Assembly: GCF_029589435.1 (NCBI RefSeq)
Contig: NZ_JARRAG010000002.1
Location: 744,001 to 808,000 of the forward strand
Direction of reading: 5' to 3'
Source: Paludisphaera mucosa
Lineage (GTDB): Bacteria; Planctomycetota; Planctomycetia; Isosphaerales; Isosphaeraceae
Length of the DNA: 64,000 nucleotides
The notes under the pieces were generated by a model. The model saw only the letters and a list, made by a program, of their open reading frames with translations, was not told the DNA's origin and did no database searches. The position numbers and the translations under genes were made by a program. How positions within the stretch are numbered: the stretch's first letter is position 1; every line of letters begins with the position of its first letter. Positions 34,392-44,200 of the stretch are shown here, one piece after another.

Positions 34392-35459
34392 ATGCGAACG
34401 CAGCTCACGAAGACCATCGCGGCCACCTTCGCGGCCGTCGGACTGGTGACGGCCGCCGGCGCGCGCTGGCAGGCCCCGGCGCCCGCGCCCGCACAGGCCC
34501 CCGCGGCCGCCCCGGCCCCGAAGACCGCGCCGGCGACGCCGCCGGCCGCGACCACGACCGCCCCCGCGGCGGCGACGACGGCCGCCTTCCAGCCCACGAC
34601 CCCGGCCGAGAAGGCCGTGGCCGTCCAGGTCGGCGAGTTCGTCAAGGCCTACGAGGCCGGCGACGCCCAGGCCCTGGCCGCCCTCTACGCCGACGACGCC
34701 GTGATCGTCGACCCCGACGGCCTGGAGATCAAGGGCAAGGAGCAGATCGCCCGGCTCTACGCCGAATCCTTCGCCGTCGCCGCCGGCCTGAAGCTGGACG
34801 CGCAGATCGAGGCGCTCCGCTTCCTCACCCCCGACGTGGCGCGGATCGAGGGCCGGTCGCGGCTGGCGACGCCCGCCGGCGACGCCGCCGACTACACCCG
34901 GTACAGCGGCCTGCTCGTCCAGAAGGGCGGCAAGTGGACGATCGCCGAGATCCGCGAGTACCCCGCCGCCGCCGAGGACGTCGAGCCCTACGAGCGGCTC
35001 AAGGACCTGGAGTGGATGGTCGGCGAGTGGGTCAACGAGGGCCAGCACGACAAGGTGACCGCCGAGATCAAGTGGGCCGACAACCGCAGCTACCTCGTGC
35101 GGACCTACGCCGCCGAGCTCGACGGCCAGAAGAAGTCCTCCGGGACCATGTTCATCGGCTGGGACCCCCAGTCGGGCCAGATCAAGTCCTGGCTGTTCGA
35201 CTCCGAGGGGGGCCACGGCGAAGGCGTCTGGACCCGCACCGAGGAGAACCAGTGGGTCGTCAAGGCCCAGGGCGTCCTGCGCAACGGGCTGCCGACGTCG
35301 GCGACCCAGGTGCACACGATCCTCAACAAGGATTCGGTCAAGACCGACGCCGTCGACCGGATCCTGGGCGGCCTCGTCGCCGAGGACGTCCTCGACGTCG
35401 TCATGGTCCGCAAGGCCCCCGCGCCGGCGCCGGCCGCCGACGCGACCAGGGCGAAGTGA
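34392..35459 (+). CDS. Exported SnoaL/DUF4440-like protein (SgcJ/EcaC type)
   Basis: 355 aa. A signal peptide (LTKTIAATFAAVGLVTAAG) is followed by an Ala/Pro/Thr-rich spacer of about 50 residues. A cystatin-like SnoaL domain comes next (AVQVGEFVKAYEAGDAQALAALYADDAVIVDPDGLEIKGKEQIARLYAESFA, to GKWTIAEIREYPA, about residues 75-195). The C-terminal 140 residues (LEWMVGEWVNEGQHDKVTAEIKWADNRSYLVRTY) resemble lipocalin-like or DUF1579-type beta-barrels (GTMFIGWDPQSGQIKSWLFDSEGG). No catalytic set can be assigned. It is likely periplasmic; planctomycetes encode many of these with unknown ligands. Confidence 0.8.
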   Translation: MRTQLTKTIAATFAAVGLVTAAGARWQAPAPAPAQAPAAAPAPKTAPATPPAATTTAPAAATTAAFQPTTPAEKAVAVQVGEFVKAYEAGDAQALAALYADDAVIVDPDGLEIKGKEQIARLYAESFAVAAGLKLDAQIEALRFLTPDVARIEGRSRLATPAGDAADYTRYSGLLVQKGGKWTIAEIREYPAAAEDVEPYERLKDLEWMVGEWVNEGQHDKVTAEIKWADNRSYLVRTYAAELDGQKKSSGTMFIGWDPQSGQIKSWLFDSEGGHGEGVWTRTEENQWVVKAQGVLRNGLPTSATQVHTILNKDSVKTDAVDRILGGLVAEDVLDVVMVRKAPAPAPAADATRAK

Positions 35460-35582
35460 AGTAACGCCCGCACCTCGTTCTCGATCCCCCCGGGACGCGG
35501 CCCGCCGGCCGCGCATGGACATCCCGACCCCAACGCCCGCACGGATCGCGGACCTTCTCCCCGTGCTGCGCGAGGCCCGGTC

Positions 35583-38311
35583 ATGTTCAGGCATCCTCTG
35601 ATCTCCTCGGTCGCGTGTCTCGGCGTCGTCCTCGGCGCCGCCGACCTCGCCTTCGCCCAGCGCGGGGGCATGCGGGGCGGGGGCGGCATGGCCCGGCCAG
35701 GCGGCGGCGGGGGCATGGCCCGTCCGGGGGGCGGCGCGGCCCGTCCCGGCGGCGGCATGACCCGACCGGCCATGCCCATGAACCGTCCCGCCACGCCCCA
35801 GACCCGGCCCAACTTCGGCGCCGCGAACCGGCCCGGCAACATGACCCGCCCCGCCATGCCCAACCGCCCCGGCGGGGGCGTCGGCGGCGGGATGCCCAAC
35901 CGGCCCGGCGGCGGAGTGGGTGGGATGCCCAATCGGCCTCCCGGCGGCGGCATCGGCGGCATGCCTAACCGCCCCGGCGGCGGCGGCCTCCCGGGGAGAC
36001 CGGGCGGCGGGGTGGGCGGCGGCATGCCTAACCGCCCCGGCGGCGGGATCGGCGGCATGCGTCCGCCCGGCGCGGGCGGCGGCGTCGGCGGCTTGCCCGG
36101 TCGTCCCGGCGGCGGAGTGGGCGGACTTCCCGGCCGGCCCGGCGGCGGCGGCGGTGGAGGGATCCCCGGTCGGCCCGGAGGCGGCGGCGGCGGCTTGCCG
36201 GGGCGTCCTGGAGGCGGGATCGGCGGTATGAGGCCTCCCGGCGGGGGCGTCGGCGGACTGCCCGGCCGTCCTGGTGGAGGCGTCGGCGGACTGCCCGGTC
36301 GACCCGGCGGGGGCGTCGGCGGGTTTCCGGGAAGGCCCGGCGGCGGGATCGGCGGCGGCATTCCTGGGCGGCCGGGTGGCGGGATCGGCGGCAATCGGCC
36401 CGGTTGGGGCGGCGGCATGCGGCCCCCAGGCGGCATCGGCGGCGGCGGCACACCCCCGCCGTGGGGCGGAAACCGTCCCGGCGGCGGCATCGGCGGCGGG
36501 ATTCCCGGCCGGCCGGGGCCGGGACCTGGCGGCATCGGCGGCAACCGCCCCGGATGGGCGGGGAATCGGCCGGGCTGGAACGGCGGCGGCGTCCAGCGGC
36601 CTGGCTGGAACGGCGGCGGCGTGAACCGCCCCGGCTGGAATGGCGGCGGCGTCCAGCGCCCGGGATGGAACGGCAACAATCGACCGAACTGGAGCGGCGT
36701 CAACCGCCCCGGGTGGAACGGCGGCGGCGTCCAGAGGCCCGGCTGGAACGGCGGCAATCGGCCGGGCTGGAACAACGGCGGCGTGAACCGCCCCGGATGG
36801 AACGACAACCTCGGCGGCTGGAACCGTCCCGGGTGGGGCGGCGGCTCGAACGTCAACAATATTAATAATATCAACAACATCAACAACACGAACGTCGTCA
36901 ACAACTCCAACAACTGGTGGGGCGGCGGAGGCGGCGGCGGCTGGGGCGGCGGCGGCTGGGGCGGCGGCGGCTGGAACGGCGGCGGCGGTTGGAACGGCGG
37001 CGGCTGGAACGGCGGCGGCGGCTATGGCCCCGGGGCCTGGGGCGGCAACTGGTATCGCGGCGGCTGGGGCGGCAACGGCTTCTGGACCGGCTTCGGCGCC
37101 GGCGCGCTGACCTCGTTCGGCCTGGGGGCCATGACCAACAGCTGGTTCCAGCCCACGGTCATCGGCGCGCCGATGATGTCCACGATGGGCGTCTACGACT
37201 ACTTCCCGACGTGGAGCGTGGGCGCCTACGACACCTGGGGCCTGGGCTCCGTCGCCGGCACGGCGATCTACAGCGACTACGCCAACCCCTACAACACGGC
37301 CCTCGTCGCGGCCCAGCCCGTGCAGGTGCAGCAGGCCGCGCCGGTGTACGACTATTCGCGGCCGATCAACCTCGCCGCCGAGCCCCCCGCGCCCGACGTC
37401 GCCACGACGAACGAGCAGATCTTCTCGGCCGCCCGCGACGCGTTCAAGTCGGGCGACTACAACCAGGCGCTCGCCCTCGTCGACCAGGTCCTGACCAAGA
37501 CGCCCGACGTGCCCGTGATCCACGAGTTCCGCGCGCTGACCCTCTTCGCCCTCGGTCGCTACGACGAGGCGGCGTCGGTCCTGTACGCCGCGCTCTCGGC
37601 CGGCCCCGGCTGGAACTGGGAGACCCTCGTCGGACTCTACGCCAACGTGTCGACTTACACCGACCAGGTCCGGGCGCTGGAGGCCGTGGTCAAGGGCAAG
37701 CCCGCCGACGCCGCGCCCCACTTCCTGCTGGCCTACCACTACATGGTGCAGGGCCACAAGGCGGCGTCCGCGATGCAGTTCGACGAGGTCGTCAAGCAGG
37801 CCCCGAACGACACCCTCTCGGCCTCGTTCGCCAAGGCCCTCAAGAAGGCGATCGAGCCGGCCCCGACCGCCGTCGCCGCGGCCGCGGCGCGCCGGCCGCG
37901 GCCCAGGCGCCGGCCTCGCCCCCGCAGGCGCCGGATCCGACGCCGGCCCAGGCGCCCGCCGGGACGGTCGTGCAGGCGACGACGACCGCGGGCGACGCCA
38001 AGGCGGAGCCCGAATTCGAGCCCCCGCCGCCCCCGCCGGCGACCCTGATGGGGACGTGGAAGGCCAAGCCCGCCGCCGACCTGACGATCTCGCTGACCAT
38101 CGAGGAGGACGCCGTCTTCACCTGGGAAGTCGACGCCAAGGGCCAGAAGCAGACTCTCACCGGCATGGCCGGCTACAAGGACGACACCCTCGGCCTCTTC
38201 CAGCAGGAGGGCCCCCCCCTCGCCGGCAAGGTCACCGAGATCCAGCCCAACTCCTTCAAGTTCAGCCCCGCCGACGGCGGCAAGGGCCCGGCCCTGACCT
38301 TCACCCGCTGA
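35583..38311 (+). CDS. Gly-rich exported TPR protein, frameshifted near C-terminus
   Basis: Exported protein (signal peptide MFRHPLISSVACLGVVLGAADLAFAQ). Residues 27-420 are low complexity: dozens of PGRPGGG/GVGG units, then RPGWNGGGVQ repeats, then an Asn-rich stretch (VNNINNINNINNTN) and GGWGGGG. A short domain follows (YDYFPTWSVGAYDTWGLGSVAGTAIYSDYANPYN), then TPR-like helices (ARDAFKSGDYNQALALVDQVLTK) to about residue 765. From about 37885 the open frame turns into Arg/Pro nonsense and stops at 38048, while the -1 frame continues APAAAQAPASPPQAP and a clean beta domain (LMGTWKAKPAADLTISLTIEEDAVFTW) to 38311. One missing base at 37880-37895 explains this. As read, the protein is 821 aa without the last domain. 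Confidence 0.8.
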
Positions 38312-38314
38312 CGA

Positions 38315-38338
38315 CGACATCCAGTTGAATTGATGTCG
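38315..38338 (+). terminator. Weak hairpin after the Gly-rich gene
   Basis: CGACATC (38315-38321) pairs with GATGTCG (38332-38338) around an AT-rich loop, four bases after the restored stop. No T-run. Confidence 0.35.
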
Positions 38339-38342
38339 ATAT

Positions 38343-38372
38343 CCCTTCTCCCCTCCGTGGGAGGAGGACGAT
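38343..38372. repeat. Partial unit of the composite palindromic repeat
   Basis: CCTTCTCCCCTCCGTGGGAG followed by GAGGACGATCC. It matches one end of copy 1 (7255-7285) and lies between convergent genes. Confidence 0.6.
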
Positions 38373-38398
38373 CCGCGACGGCCCGTCGACGCCTCACG

Positions 38399-39322
38399 TC
38401 ACGGCTTCGGCGTGAGCAGCTTCATCGTCCGCAGCCACTCCTCGCAGCGCTTCGGCCAGGTCGAGCACGGCTTGTCGCTGGGGCGGAGGCCGAAGCCGTG
38501 GCCGCCGGTCGCGTAGATGTGGAGTTCGGCGGGGACGCCGGCCTGCTTGAGGGCCGAGTACATCGCGACGCTGTTCATGGGGCTGACGCCGTCGTCGCCG
38601 GCGTGGGCGAGGAACATCGGCGGGGTCCTGGCCGAGACGCGGAGCAGCGGGTTGTCGACCTCGTTCTTGTCCTCCATGCCGCCGGGATAGATCAGCACGG
38701 CGAAGTCGGGCCGGGCGCTCAGCTTGTCGACGTCGTCCTTCTGGGGGTAGACGGGCTCCTCGAACCGGGTCGACGCCGCGGCCGAGAGGTGGCCTCCGGC
38801 CGAGAAGCCCAAAACGCCGACGCGGGCCGGGTCGAGGCGCCATTCGGCGGCCTTGCTGCGGACGAGCTTCACCGCGCGCTGGACGTCCATCAGGGGCTGG
38901 ATCGGCTTCTCGGCGTCGGGCGTCCCCTCGCGCCTCGGCACGCGGTACTTGAGCACGATCCCGGTCACGCCGATCGAGTTCAGCCAGGCCGCGACCTCCT
39001 CCCCTTCCAGGTCCATGGCCAGGATGAAGTAGCCGCCGCCGGGGCAGATCACCACCGACGCGCCGGTGTCCTTGTCGGGCGCGGGGCGATAGACCGTCAA
39101 CGTCGGGTGCGACACGTTCGCCAGCCGCTTCACCGGCTTCTCGTCGAGGTACTTCTCGGGCTCCAGCTTGCCGACCTCGCCGGGCGGCGGCCCGGGCCAG
39201 ACGTCCAGGACGAGCGGGGCGGCGGGCTCCTCGGCGGTCGCCGGGGCCGCCGGCGACGCCCCCGCGAGGGCCAGTCCGACCAGGGCGAGGACTCCGATGC
39301 GGGGCGTCGTGCGGTGCGGCAT
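38399..39322 (-). CDS. Exported alpha/beta hydrolase (BD-FAE-like esterase)
   Basis: 307 aa with a signal peptide (IGVLALVGLALAGASPAAPATAEE). Oxyanion-hole motif CPGGGYFILAMDLEGEEVAAWLNSIGVTGIVLKYRVP, nucleophile elbow VGVLGFSAGGHLSAAAS (GFSAGG, Ser near residue 170), acid in FLAHAGDDGVSPMNSVAMY and His in YATGGHGFGL form the complete triad. This is the class of acetyl-xylan/feruloyl-type esterases encoded with polysaccharide-degrading enzymes; the exact ester is unknown. It is convergent with the frameshifted Gly-rich gene and divergent from a small membrane-protein gene. Confidence 0.9.
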   Translation of the reverse strand: MPHRTTPRIGVLALVGLALAGASPAAPATAEEPAAPLVLDVWPGPPPGEVGKLEPEKYLDEKPVKRLANVSHPTLTVYRPAPDKDTGASVVICPGGGYFILAMDLEGEEVAAWLNSIGVTGIVLKYRVPRREGTPDAEKPIQPLMDVQRAVKLVRSKAAEWRLDPARVGVLGFSAGGHLSAAASTRFEEPVYPQKDDVDKLSARPDFAVLIYPGGMEDKNEVDNPLLRVSARTPPMFLAHAGDDGVSPMNSVAMYSALKQAGVPAELHIYATGGHGFGLRPSDKPCSTWPKRCEEWLRTMKLLTPKP

Positions 39323-39393
39323 GGCGGGCGATTCCTCGTGCGAGTGGGGCCCGGCCCGGGCGACCGAGGCCCGGGCGGGGACGCGGATTCGCC

Positions 39394-39422
39394 TTGCGGC
39401 GATCGCGACGTTCGGTTGTAAT
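39394..39422 (+). promoter_or_regulatory. Promoter of the small membrane-protein gene
   Basis: TTGCGG (39394-39399), 17-bp spacer, TGTAAT (39417-39422). The -10 matches five of six consensus bases; the start codon lies about 75 bp downstream. Confidence 0.5.
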
Positions 39423-39501
39423 CCCGGCCCTCACCTCGAACAAGCGGGACGCCCTTCCCCCGCCGTGAAAACGAATTCATCTTCACCATAAAGGACGATG
39501 C

Positions 39502-39747
39502 GTGATGACGCCCTTATTCGCCTACTTCGGCCCGGAAACCGTCCTGCCGGCCACGTCCATCATCGCCACGATCCTCGGAGTGGCCCTGATGCTCGGGAAG
39601 AGTTCGGTCCGCTGGTGCTTCGGCCTGGCGAAGAGCGTCGTCGACGCCGGCCTGGGCCGCAAGGCCGACGAGACGCCGGCCGTCCCCGCCCCCCACTTCC
39701 CCCACGCGGCCAGGACGCGCGTCGTCGAGGACGCCCAGGCCCGCTGA
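39502..39747 (+). CDS. Small single-pass membrane protein
   Basis: 81 aa from GTG at 39502 (an ATG is the next codon), with AAGGA just upstream. One hydrophobic segment near the N-terminus (VLPATSIIATILGVALMLG, about residues 14-32) is followed by SSVRWCFGLAKSVVDAGLGRK and a polar tail with His and Arg (PHFPHAARTRVVEDAQAR). No known family. A promoter with good -10, a ribosome binding site and clean codon use support a real gene. It ends 7 bp before the stop of the convergent P450 gene. Confidence 0.65.
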   Translation: MMTPLFAYFGPETVLPATSIIATILGVALMLGKSSVRWCFGLAKSVVDAGLGRKADETPAVPAPHFPHAARTRVVEDAQAR

Positions 39748-39754
39748 CCCCGGT

Positions 39755-41122
39755 TCAGGCCGGTTGGATCGTCATCGGGAGCCCGTCGCGGGGTCGCAGG
39801 CTCAGCACCGCCTTCGGCTCGACCGCGACGCCCGGCGCGGGGTGCAGGCGGAACTCCTGGGCGATCATGGCCACGACCAGCACGGCCTCCATCATCGCGA
39901 ACTCCTGGCCGATGCACTGGTGCGGGCCCCCCAGGAACGGGAACCAGGCGAACCGGGGCCGGGCCGCGGCGCGTTCGGGCAGGAACCGATCGGGGTCGAA
40001 CGCCTCGGGGTCGGGCCAGAAGTCGGGATGGCGCTGGGTCACGTAGGGGCTCAGCAGGACCTGCGACCGGGCCGGGATGCGGCAGCCGCCGATCGCGTCG
40101 GCGCGGCCGGCGGACCGGAGCACGCCGAAGACCGTCGGGTAGATCCGCAGCGATTCCTCGACCACCCGGCGCGCGTATCCCAGCCGCGGCAGGTCGGCGG
40201 CGGCGGGCGTGCGGCCCTGCAGCACGTCGGCGACCTCGGCGTGGAGGCGACCCGCGGCCTCGGGGTTCCGTCCCAGCAGGTGGAACGTCCAGGCGAGCGC
40301 GGCGGCCGTCGTCTCGTGGCCGGCCACGATGAAGGTGAGGAGCTGGTCGCGGATCTCGCGGTCGGTGAGGCCCTCGCCCGTCTCTTCGTCGCGCGCGGCC
40401 AGCAGCCGCGCGAGCAGGTCGTCGGCGTCGCGGCACGGCTCGCGGCGGCGGCCTGCGATGATCTCGAAGACGAGGGCGTCCAGCCGGCCCATCGCCCTGC
40501 GGAACCGCAGGTTCCTCCGCGTGGGGAAGACGAGCGGCGGCGCCAGCATGTTGTCGATCCGATACTGGACGTACTCCATCGCGGTCGCGATCGCCGGCCC
40601 GATGCGGTCGGCCGCGCCGCCGAGGTCGACGCCCAGCAGCGTCCGGCCGACGATGCGGAGGGTCAGGTCGATGAACTCGGCGGCGACGTCGAGCGGGCCC
40701 TCGCCCGATGGACGGGCCCGCCAGCGCCGTCGCAGGACCTCGGTCGCGTCGGTCATCGCGACGGCCATGGCCTCGATCTTCTGGCGGTGGAAGGCCGGCT
40801 GGATCATCCGTCGCAGGCGTCGCCAGGCCGGGCCGTCGGTCGTGACCAGGCCCTCGCCGGCCGCGAGCCGGGGGATGTTATAGGCCCACCCCCGCTCGTA
40901 GTTCGCCTGCTCGTCGACCAGCACGCGTTTGACGTGATCGGGGTGCGCCAGCAGGTGGATCACGAACGGACCGACCTGGAACCGGAAGACGTCGCCGAAC
41001 CGCCGCCGGCCGTCGAGCAGGAAGCCCAGCGGGTCGGTCCGCAGCCGGGCCATGGGCCCGAACGACATGGGCAGGAACTGCCTCAGGCCTGGGGCGGTCT
41101 TCGGGGCGAGTGGACGATTCAT
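39755..41122 (-). CDS. Cytochrome P450
   Basis: 455 aa starting at ATG 41122 (MNRPLAPKT); the open frame reaches a TTG at 41200, but that TTG is the -35 box of its own promoter. All P450 marks are present: I-helix oxygen site AGHETTA (near 267), ExxR in EESLRIYP (323-326), the meander FDPDRFLPERAA, and the heme loop FPFLGGPHQCIGQEFA with the proximal Cys near 403. It lacks an N-terminal membrane anchor, so it is soluble. The type (CYP110/CYP102-like fatty-acid or terpene oxidiser) cannot be decided, and no ferredoxin or reductase is nearby. Confidence 0.95.
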   Translation of the reverse strand: MNRPLAPKTAPGLRQFLPMSFGPMARLRTDPLGFLLDGRRRFGDVFRFQVGPFVIHLLAHPDHVKRVLVDEQANYERGWAYNIPRLAAGEGLVTTDGPAWRRLRRMIQPAFHRQKIEAMAVAMTDATEVLRRRWRARPSGEGPLDVAAEFIDLTLRIVGRTLLGVDLGGAADRIGPAIATAMEYVQYRIDNMLAPPLVFPTRRNLRFRRAMGRLDALVFEIIAGRRREPCRDADDLLARLLAARDEETGEGLTDREIRDQLLTFIVAGHETTAAALAWTFHLLGRNPEAAGRLHAEVADVLQGRTPAAADLPRLGYARRVVEESLRIYPTVFGVLRSAGRADAIGGCRIPARSQVLLSPYVTQRHPDFWPDPEAFDPDRFLPERAAARPRFAWFPFLGGPHQCIGQEFAMMEAVLVVAMIAQEFRLHPAPGVAVEPKAVLSLRPRDGLPMTIQPA

Positions 41123-41172
41123 GGCCCGACCCCCGCGAGGGACGTCGCCCGGGAGCCGAGGCGACCGCGCCA

Positions 41173-41200
41173 GGATAGGGCCCCCTATGACATTTGTCAA
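41173..41200 (-). promoter_or_regulatory. Sigma-70 promoter of the P450 gene
   Basis: Minus strand TTGACA (41200-41195, perfect), 16-bp spacer, TATCCT (41178-41173). The start codon is about 45 nt downstream of the predicted start site. It lies just beyond the nrdJ terminator, so the P450 is an independent unit. Confidence 0.7.
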
Positions 41201-41214
41201 TCATGCGGTTCGAA

Positions 41215-41257
41215 AACGACCAGGGCCGCCGCCTCGAGGTGAGGCGGCGGCCCTGGT
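41215..41257 (-). terminator. Intrinsic terminator of nrdJ
   Basis: A perfect 17-bp stem (41219-41235 with 41241-41257) and a 5-base loop, followed on the minus strand by CGTTTTCG. It starts about 27 nt after the nrdJ stop. Confidence 0.85.
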
Positions 41258-41283
41258 TCATTCGTCGGTCGATCGGGATCAGG

Positions 41284-44200
41284 TCACGAGCAGCCCATGC
41301 TGTTGCCGCAGTTGAAGCAGCGGTAGCAGGTGCCGCAGCGGACGGTCAGGGCGCCGCAGTTGTCGCAGGCCGGGGCGTCGCTCTGGAAGGAGGCGAACTG
41401 GCGGTCCTGGACGTGCAGGGCGGCGGTAGGCTCGATGGCCTGGGGCTGGCTCGACGGCTGCTTGGGGGGGGCGGTCCCCAGCACGGCCTCGGCGTGCTCC
41501 AGGTCGGCGATCGTCGCGGAGCGATGGCCGTTGACCTTGAGGACCGGGGTCGCGGTCAGCTCGGCCGACGCCTTGGGCGCGGGCTCCTCGGCGCCGCGGT
41601 TGGGCGAGTTGGCCTCGCGGTAGCCCTCGATGAACTCCATGCCGAGCCACCGGAAGATGTAGTCGGCGATGCTCTTGGCGATCGGGATGTCCGGGTTCTT
41701 GGTGAACCCGGCGGGCTCGAACCGGCTGTGGGCGAACTTGTTGACGAAGACCTCGAGCGGCACGCCGTACTGCAGGCCGATCGAGATCGACGTCCCCAGG
41801 ACGTCCATCAGGCCGCCGATGGTGGACCCTTCCTTCGCCATCGTGATGAACAGCTCGCCGGGGCGGCCGTCGGGGTAGAAGCCGACGTTGATGTAGCCCT
41901 CGTGCCCCTGGATGTCGAACTTGTGGGTGATGCTCCGCCGCGTGTGCGGCAGCCGCTCGCGACGGGGCTTGGAGACGATCGTGGTCGTCACCGGCGTCTG
42001 CACGGGCTTCAGCGACTCGACCGAGACCGCCGCGGGCTGCGCGGCCGCCTCGACGGCCGCGGCGACGGCGGCGACCGCGGCCGCGGCGGCCTCGGAGGCC
42101 GCCTTGTCGGCGGCCGCGCCGGTCTCCGACTTGGTCGAGACCGGCTGGCTCCCCTTGGAGCCGTCGCGGTAGATGGCCAGGGCCTTGAGGCCCAGCCGCC
42201 AGCCTTCCAGGTACGTCTCGCGGATGTCCTCGACGGTCGCCTCGTTGGGGAGGTTGCACGTCTTGGAGATGGCGCCCGAGAGGAACGGCTGGACGGCCGA
42301 CATCATCCGCAGGTGGCCCAGGTAGTGGATGCTGCGGCCGCCCTGCGGCGGGGCGAAGGCGCAGTCGAAGACGGGCAGGTGCTCGTCCTTCAGGCCGGGG
42401 GCGCCCTCGATCGTGTCTTTGGCGTCGATGTAGTCGAGGATGCCGCGGACCTCGGGCTCGTCGTAGCCGAGCTTGCGGAGCGCCGCGGGGACCGTCCGGT
42501 TGACGATCTTGAGCATGCCGCCGCCGGCGAGCTGCTTGTACTTGACCAGGGCGATGTCGGGCTCGATGCCGGTGGTGTCGCAGTCCATCATGAAGGCGAT
42601 GGTGCCCGTGGGCGCCAGCACCGTCACCTGGCTGTTGCGGTAGCCGTTGGCCCGGCCGACCTCCAGGCACTCGTCCCAGATCGCGTGCGCGGCCAGCCGG
42701 ACGGCCTCGGGCGCCGAGGCGTCGATGGCGTAGGCGGCGTCGCGGTGCATCTCCATGACCTTGAGCATCGGCTCGCGGTTGATCGCGAAGCCGTCGAACG
42801 GCCCGACCCGGCCGGCGTGCTCGGCGCTCGTCAGATAGGCTTGGCCGTGCATGACGGCCGTGATCGCCGCGGCGACCGAGCGGCCGGCGTCGGAGTCGTA
42901 CGGCAGGCCCGACGACATCAGCATGCTGCCCAGGTTCGCGAAGCCCAGCCCCAGGGGGCGGAACTTGTGGCTGTTGGCGGCGATCTTCTGCGTCGGGTAG
43001 CTGGCGTGGTCGACGAGGATCTCCTGGGCCGTGATGAAGATCCGCACGGCCGCGCGGAACCGCTCGACGTCGAACGAGCCGTCGTCGGAGACGAACCGGG
43101 CCAGGTTCAGCGAGGCCAGGTTGCACGCCGAGTCGTCGACGAACATGTACTCGCTGCAGGGGTTCGACGAGTTGATCGGCGCCGTGTTGGGGCAGGTGTG
43201 CCAGCGCTGGATCGTGTCCTCATACTGGACGCCGGGGTCGCCGCAGAGCCAGGTCCCCTCGGCGATGCGGTCGAGGAGCATCTTGGCCTTGTACGTGTCC
43301 ATCGGCCGGCCGGTGAGCACGGCCTTGGTCGTCCACTCGCCGTCGGCCTCGGCCGCCTCGAGGAAGGCGTCGGAGCAGCGGACCGAGAGGTTGGCGTTCT
43401 GGAAGAGGACCGAGCTGTAGGCCTCGCCGTTGAAGTTGGCCTCGTACCCCTGCTTGATGAGGGCCTGGGCCTTGGCCTCCTCGTTGATCTTGCACTCGAT
43501 GAACTCGAGGACGTCCGGGTGCCAGATCTTGAGGGTCTGCATCTTGGCGGCGCGGCGGGTCTTGCCGCCCGACTTCACGACGCTGGCGACGGCGTCGTAC
43601 ACCCGCATGAAGCTCACGGGGCCCGACGGCTTGCCGCCGCCGGCGAGCTTCTCGCGGCTGGAGCGGAGCGTCGACAGGTCGGTGCCGGTCCCCGAGCCGA
43701 ACTTGAACAGCATGGCCTCGCTGTGCGCGAGCCGCATGATGCCGTCCATGTCGTCGGAGACGCTCTGGATGAAGCAGGCCGACGACTGGGGCGTCTCATA
43801 CGCGTTCGACGCCGCCACGACCGTCCGCGTGTCCTCGTCCCAGCGCCAGTTGTTGGCCGGGCCGGCGATGCCGTAGGAGTGGAACAGGCCGACGTTGAAC
43901 CAGACCGGCGAGTTGAACGAGCCGTACTGGTTCAGGCAGAGGGCGGACAGCTCGTCGTAGAACCGCTCCGAGTCCTCGACGGACGCGAAGTAGCCGTCCT
44001 CGCGGCCCCAGTCGGCGATCGTCCGCGTGACGCGGTCGACCAGCTGACGGACGGAGAACTCGCGCTTGCCCTCGGCCGGCGAGCCGTTGCCGCCGGAGAC
44101 GTCGCCGTAGAAGTACTTGCTCACCACGACGTTGGTGGCGAGCTGGCTCCACGCCTTGGGGATCTCGCAGTCGAGCTGCTCGAAGATCGCCTTCCCACGC

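Noticed and set aside
35660-37060. The Gly/Pro-rich repeats of the 35583 gene as a CRISPR or tandem DNA array.
   Set aside because: The repeats vary in length and sequence and keep the reading frame, as expected for a low-complexity protein.
31565-39322. A polysaccharide-utilisation locus spanning the DUF4432 and esterase genes.
   Set aside because: The genes are on different strands, separated by unrelated surface-protein genes and terminators, and no glycoside hydrolase or SusCD-type transporter is present.
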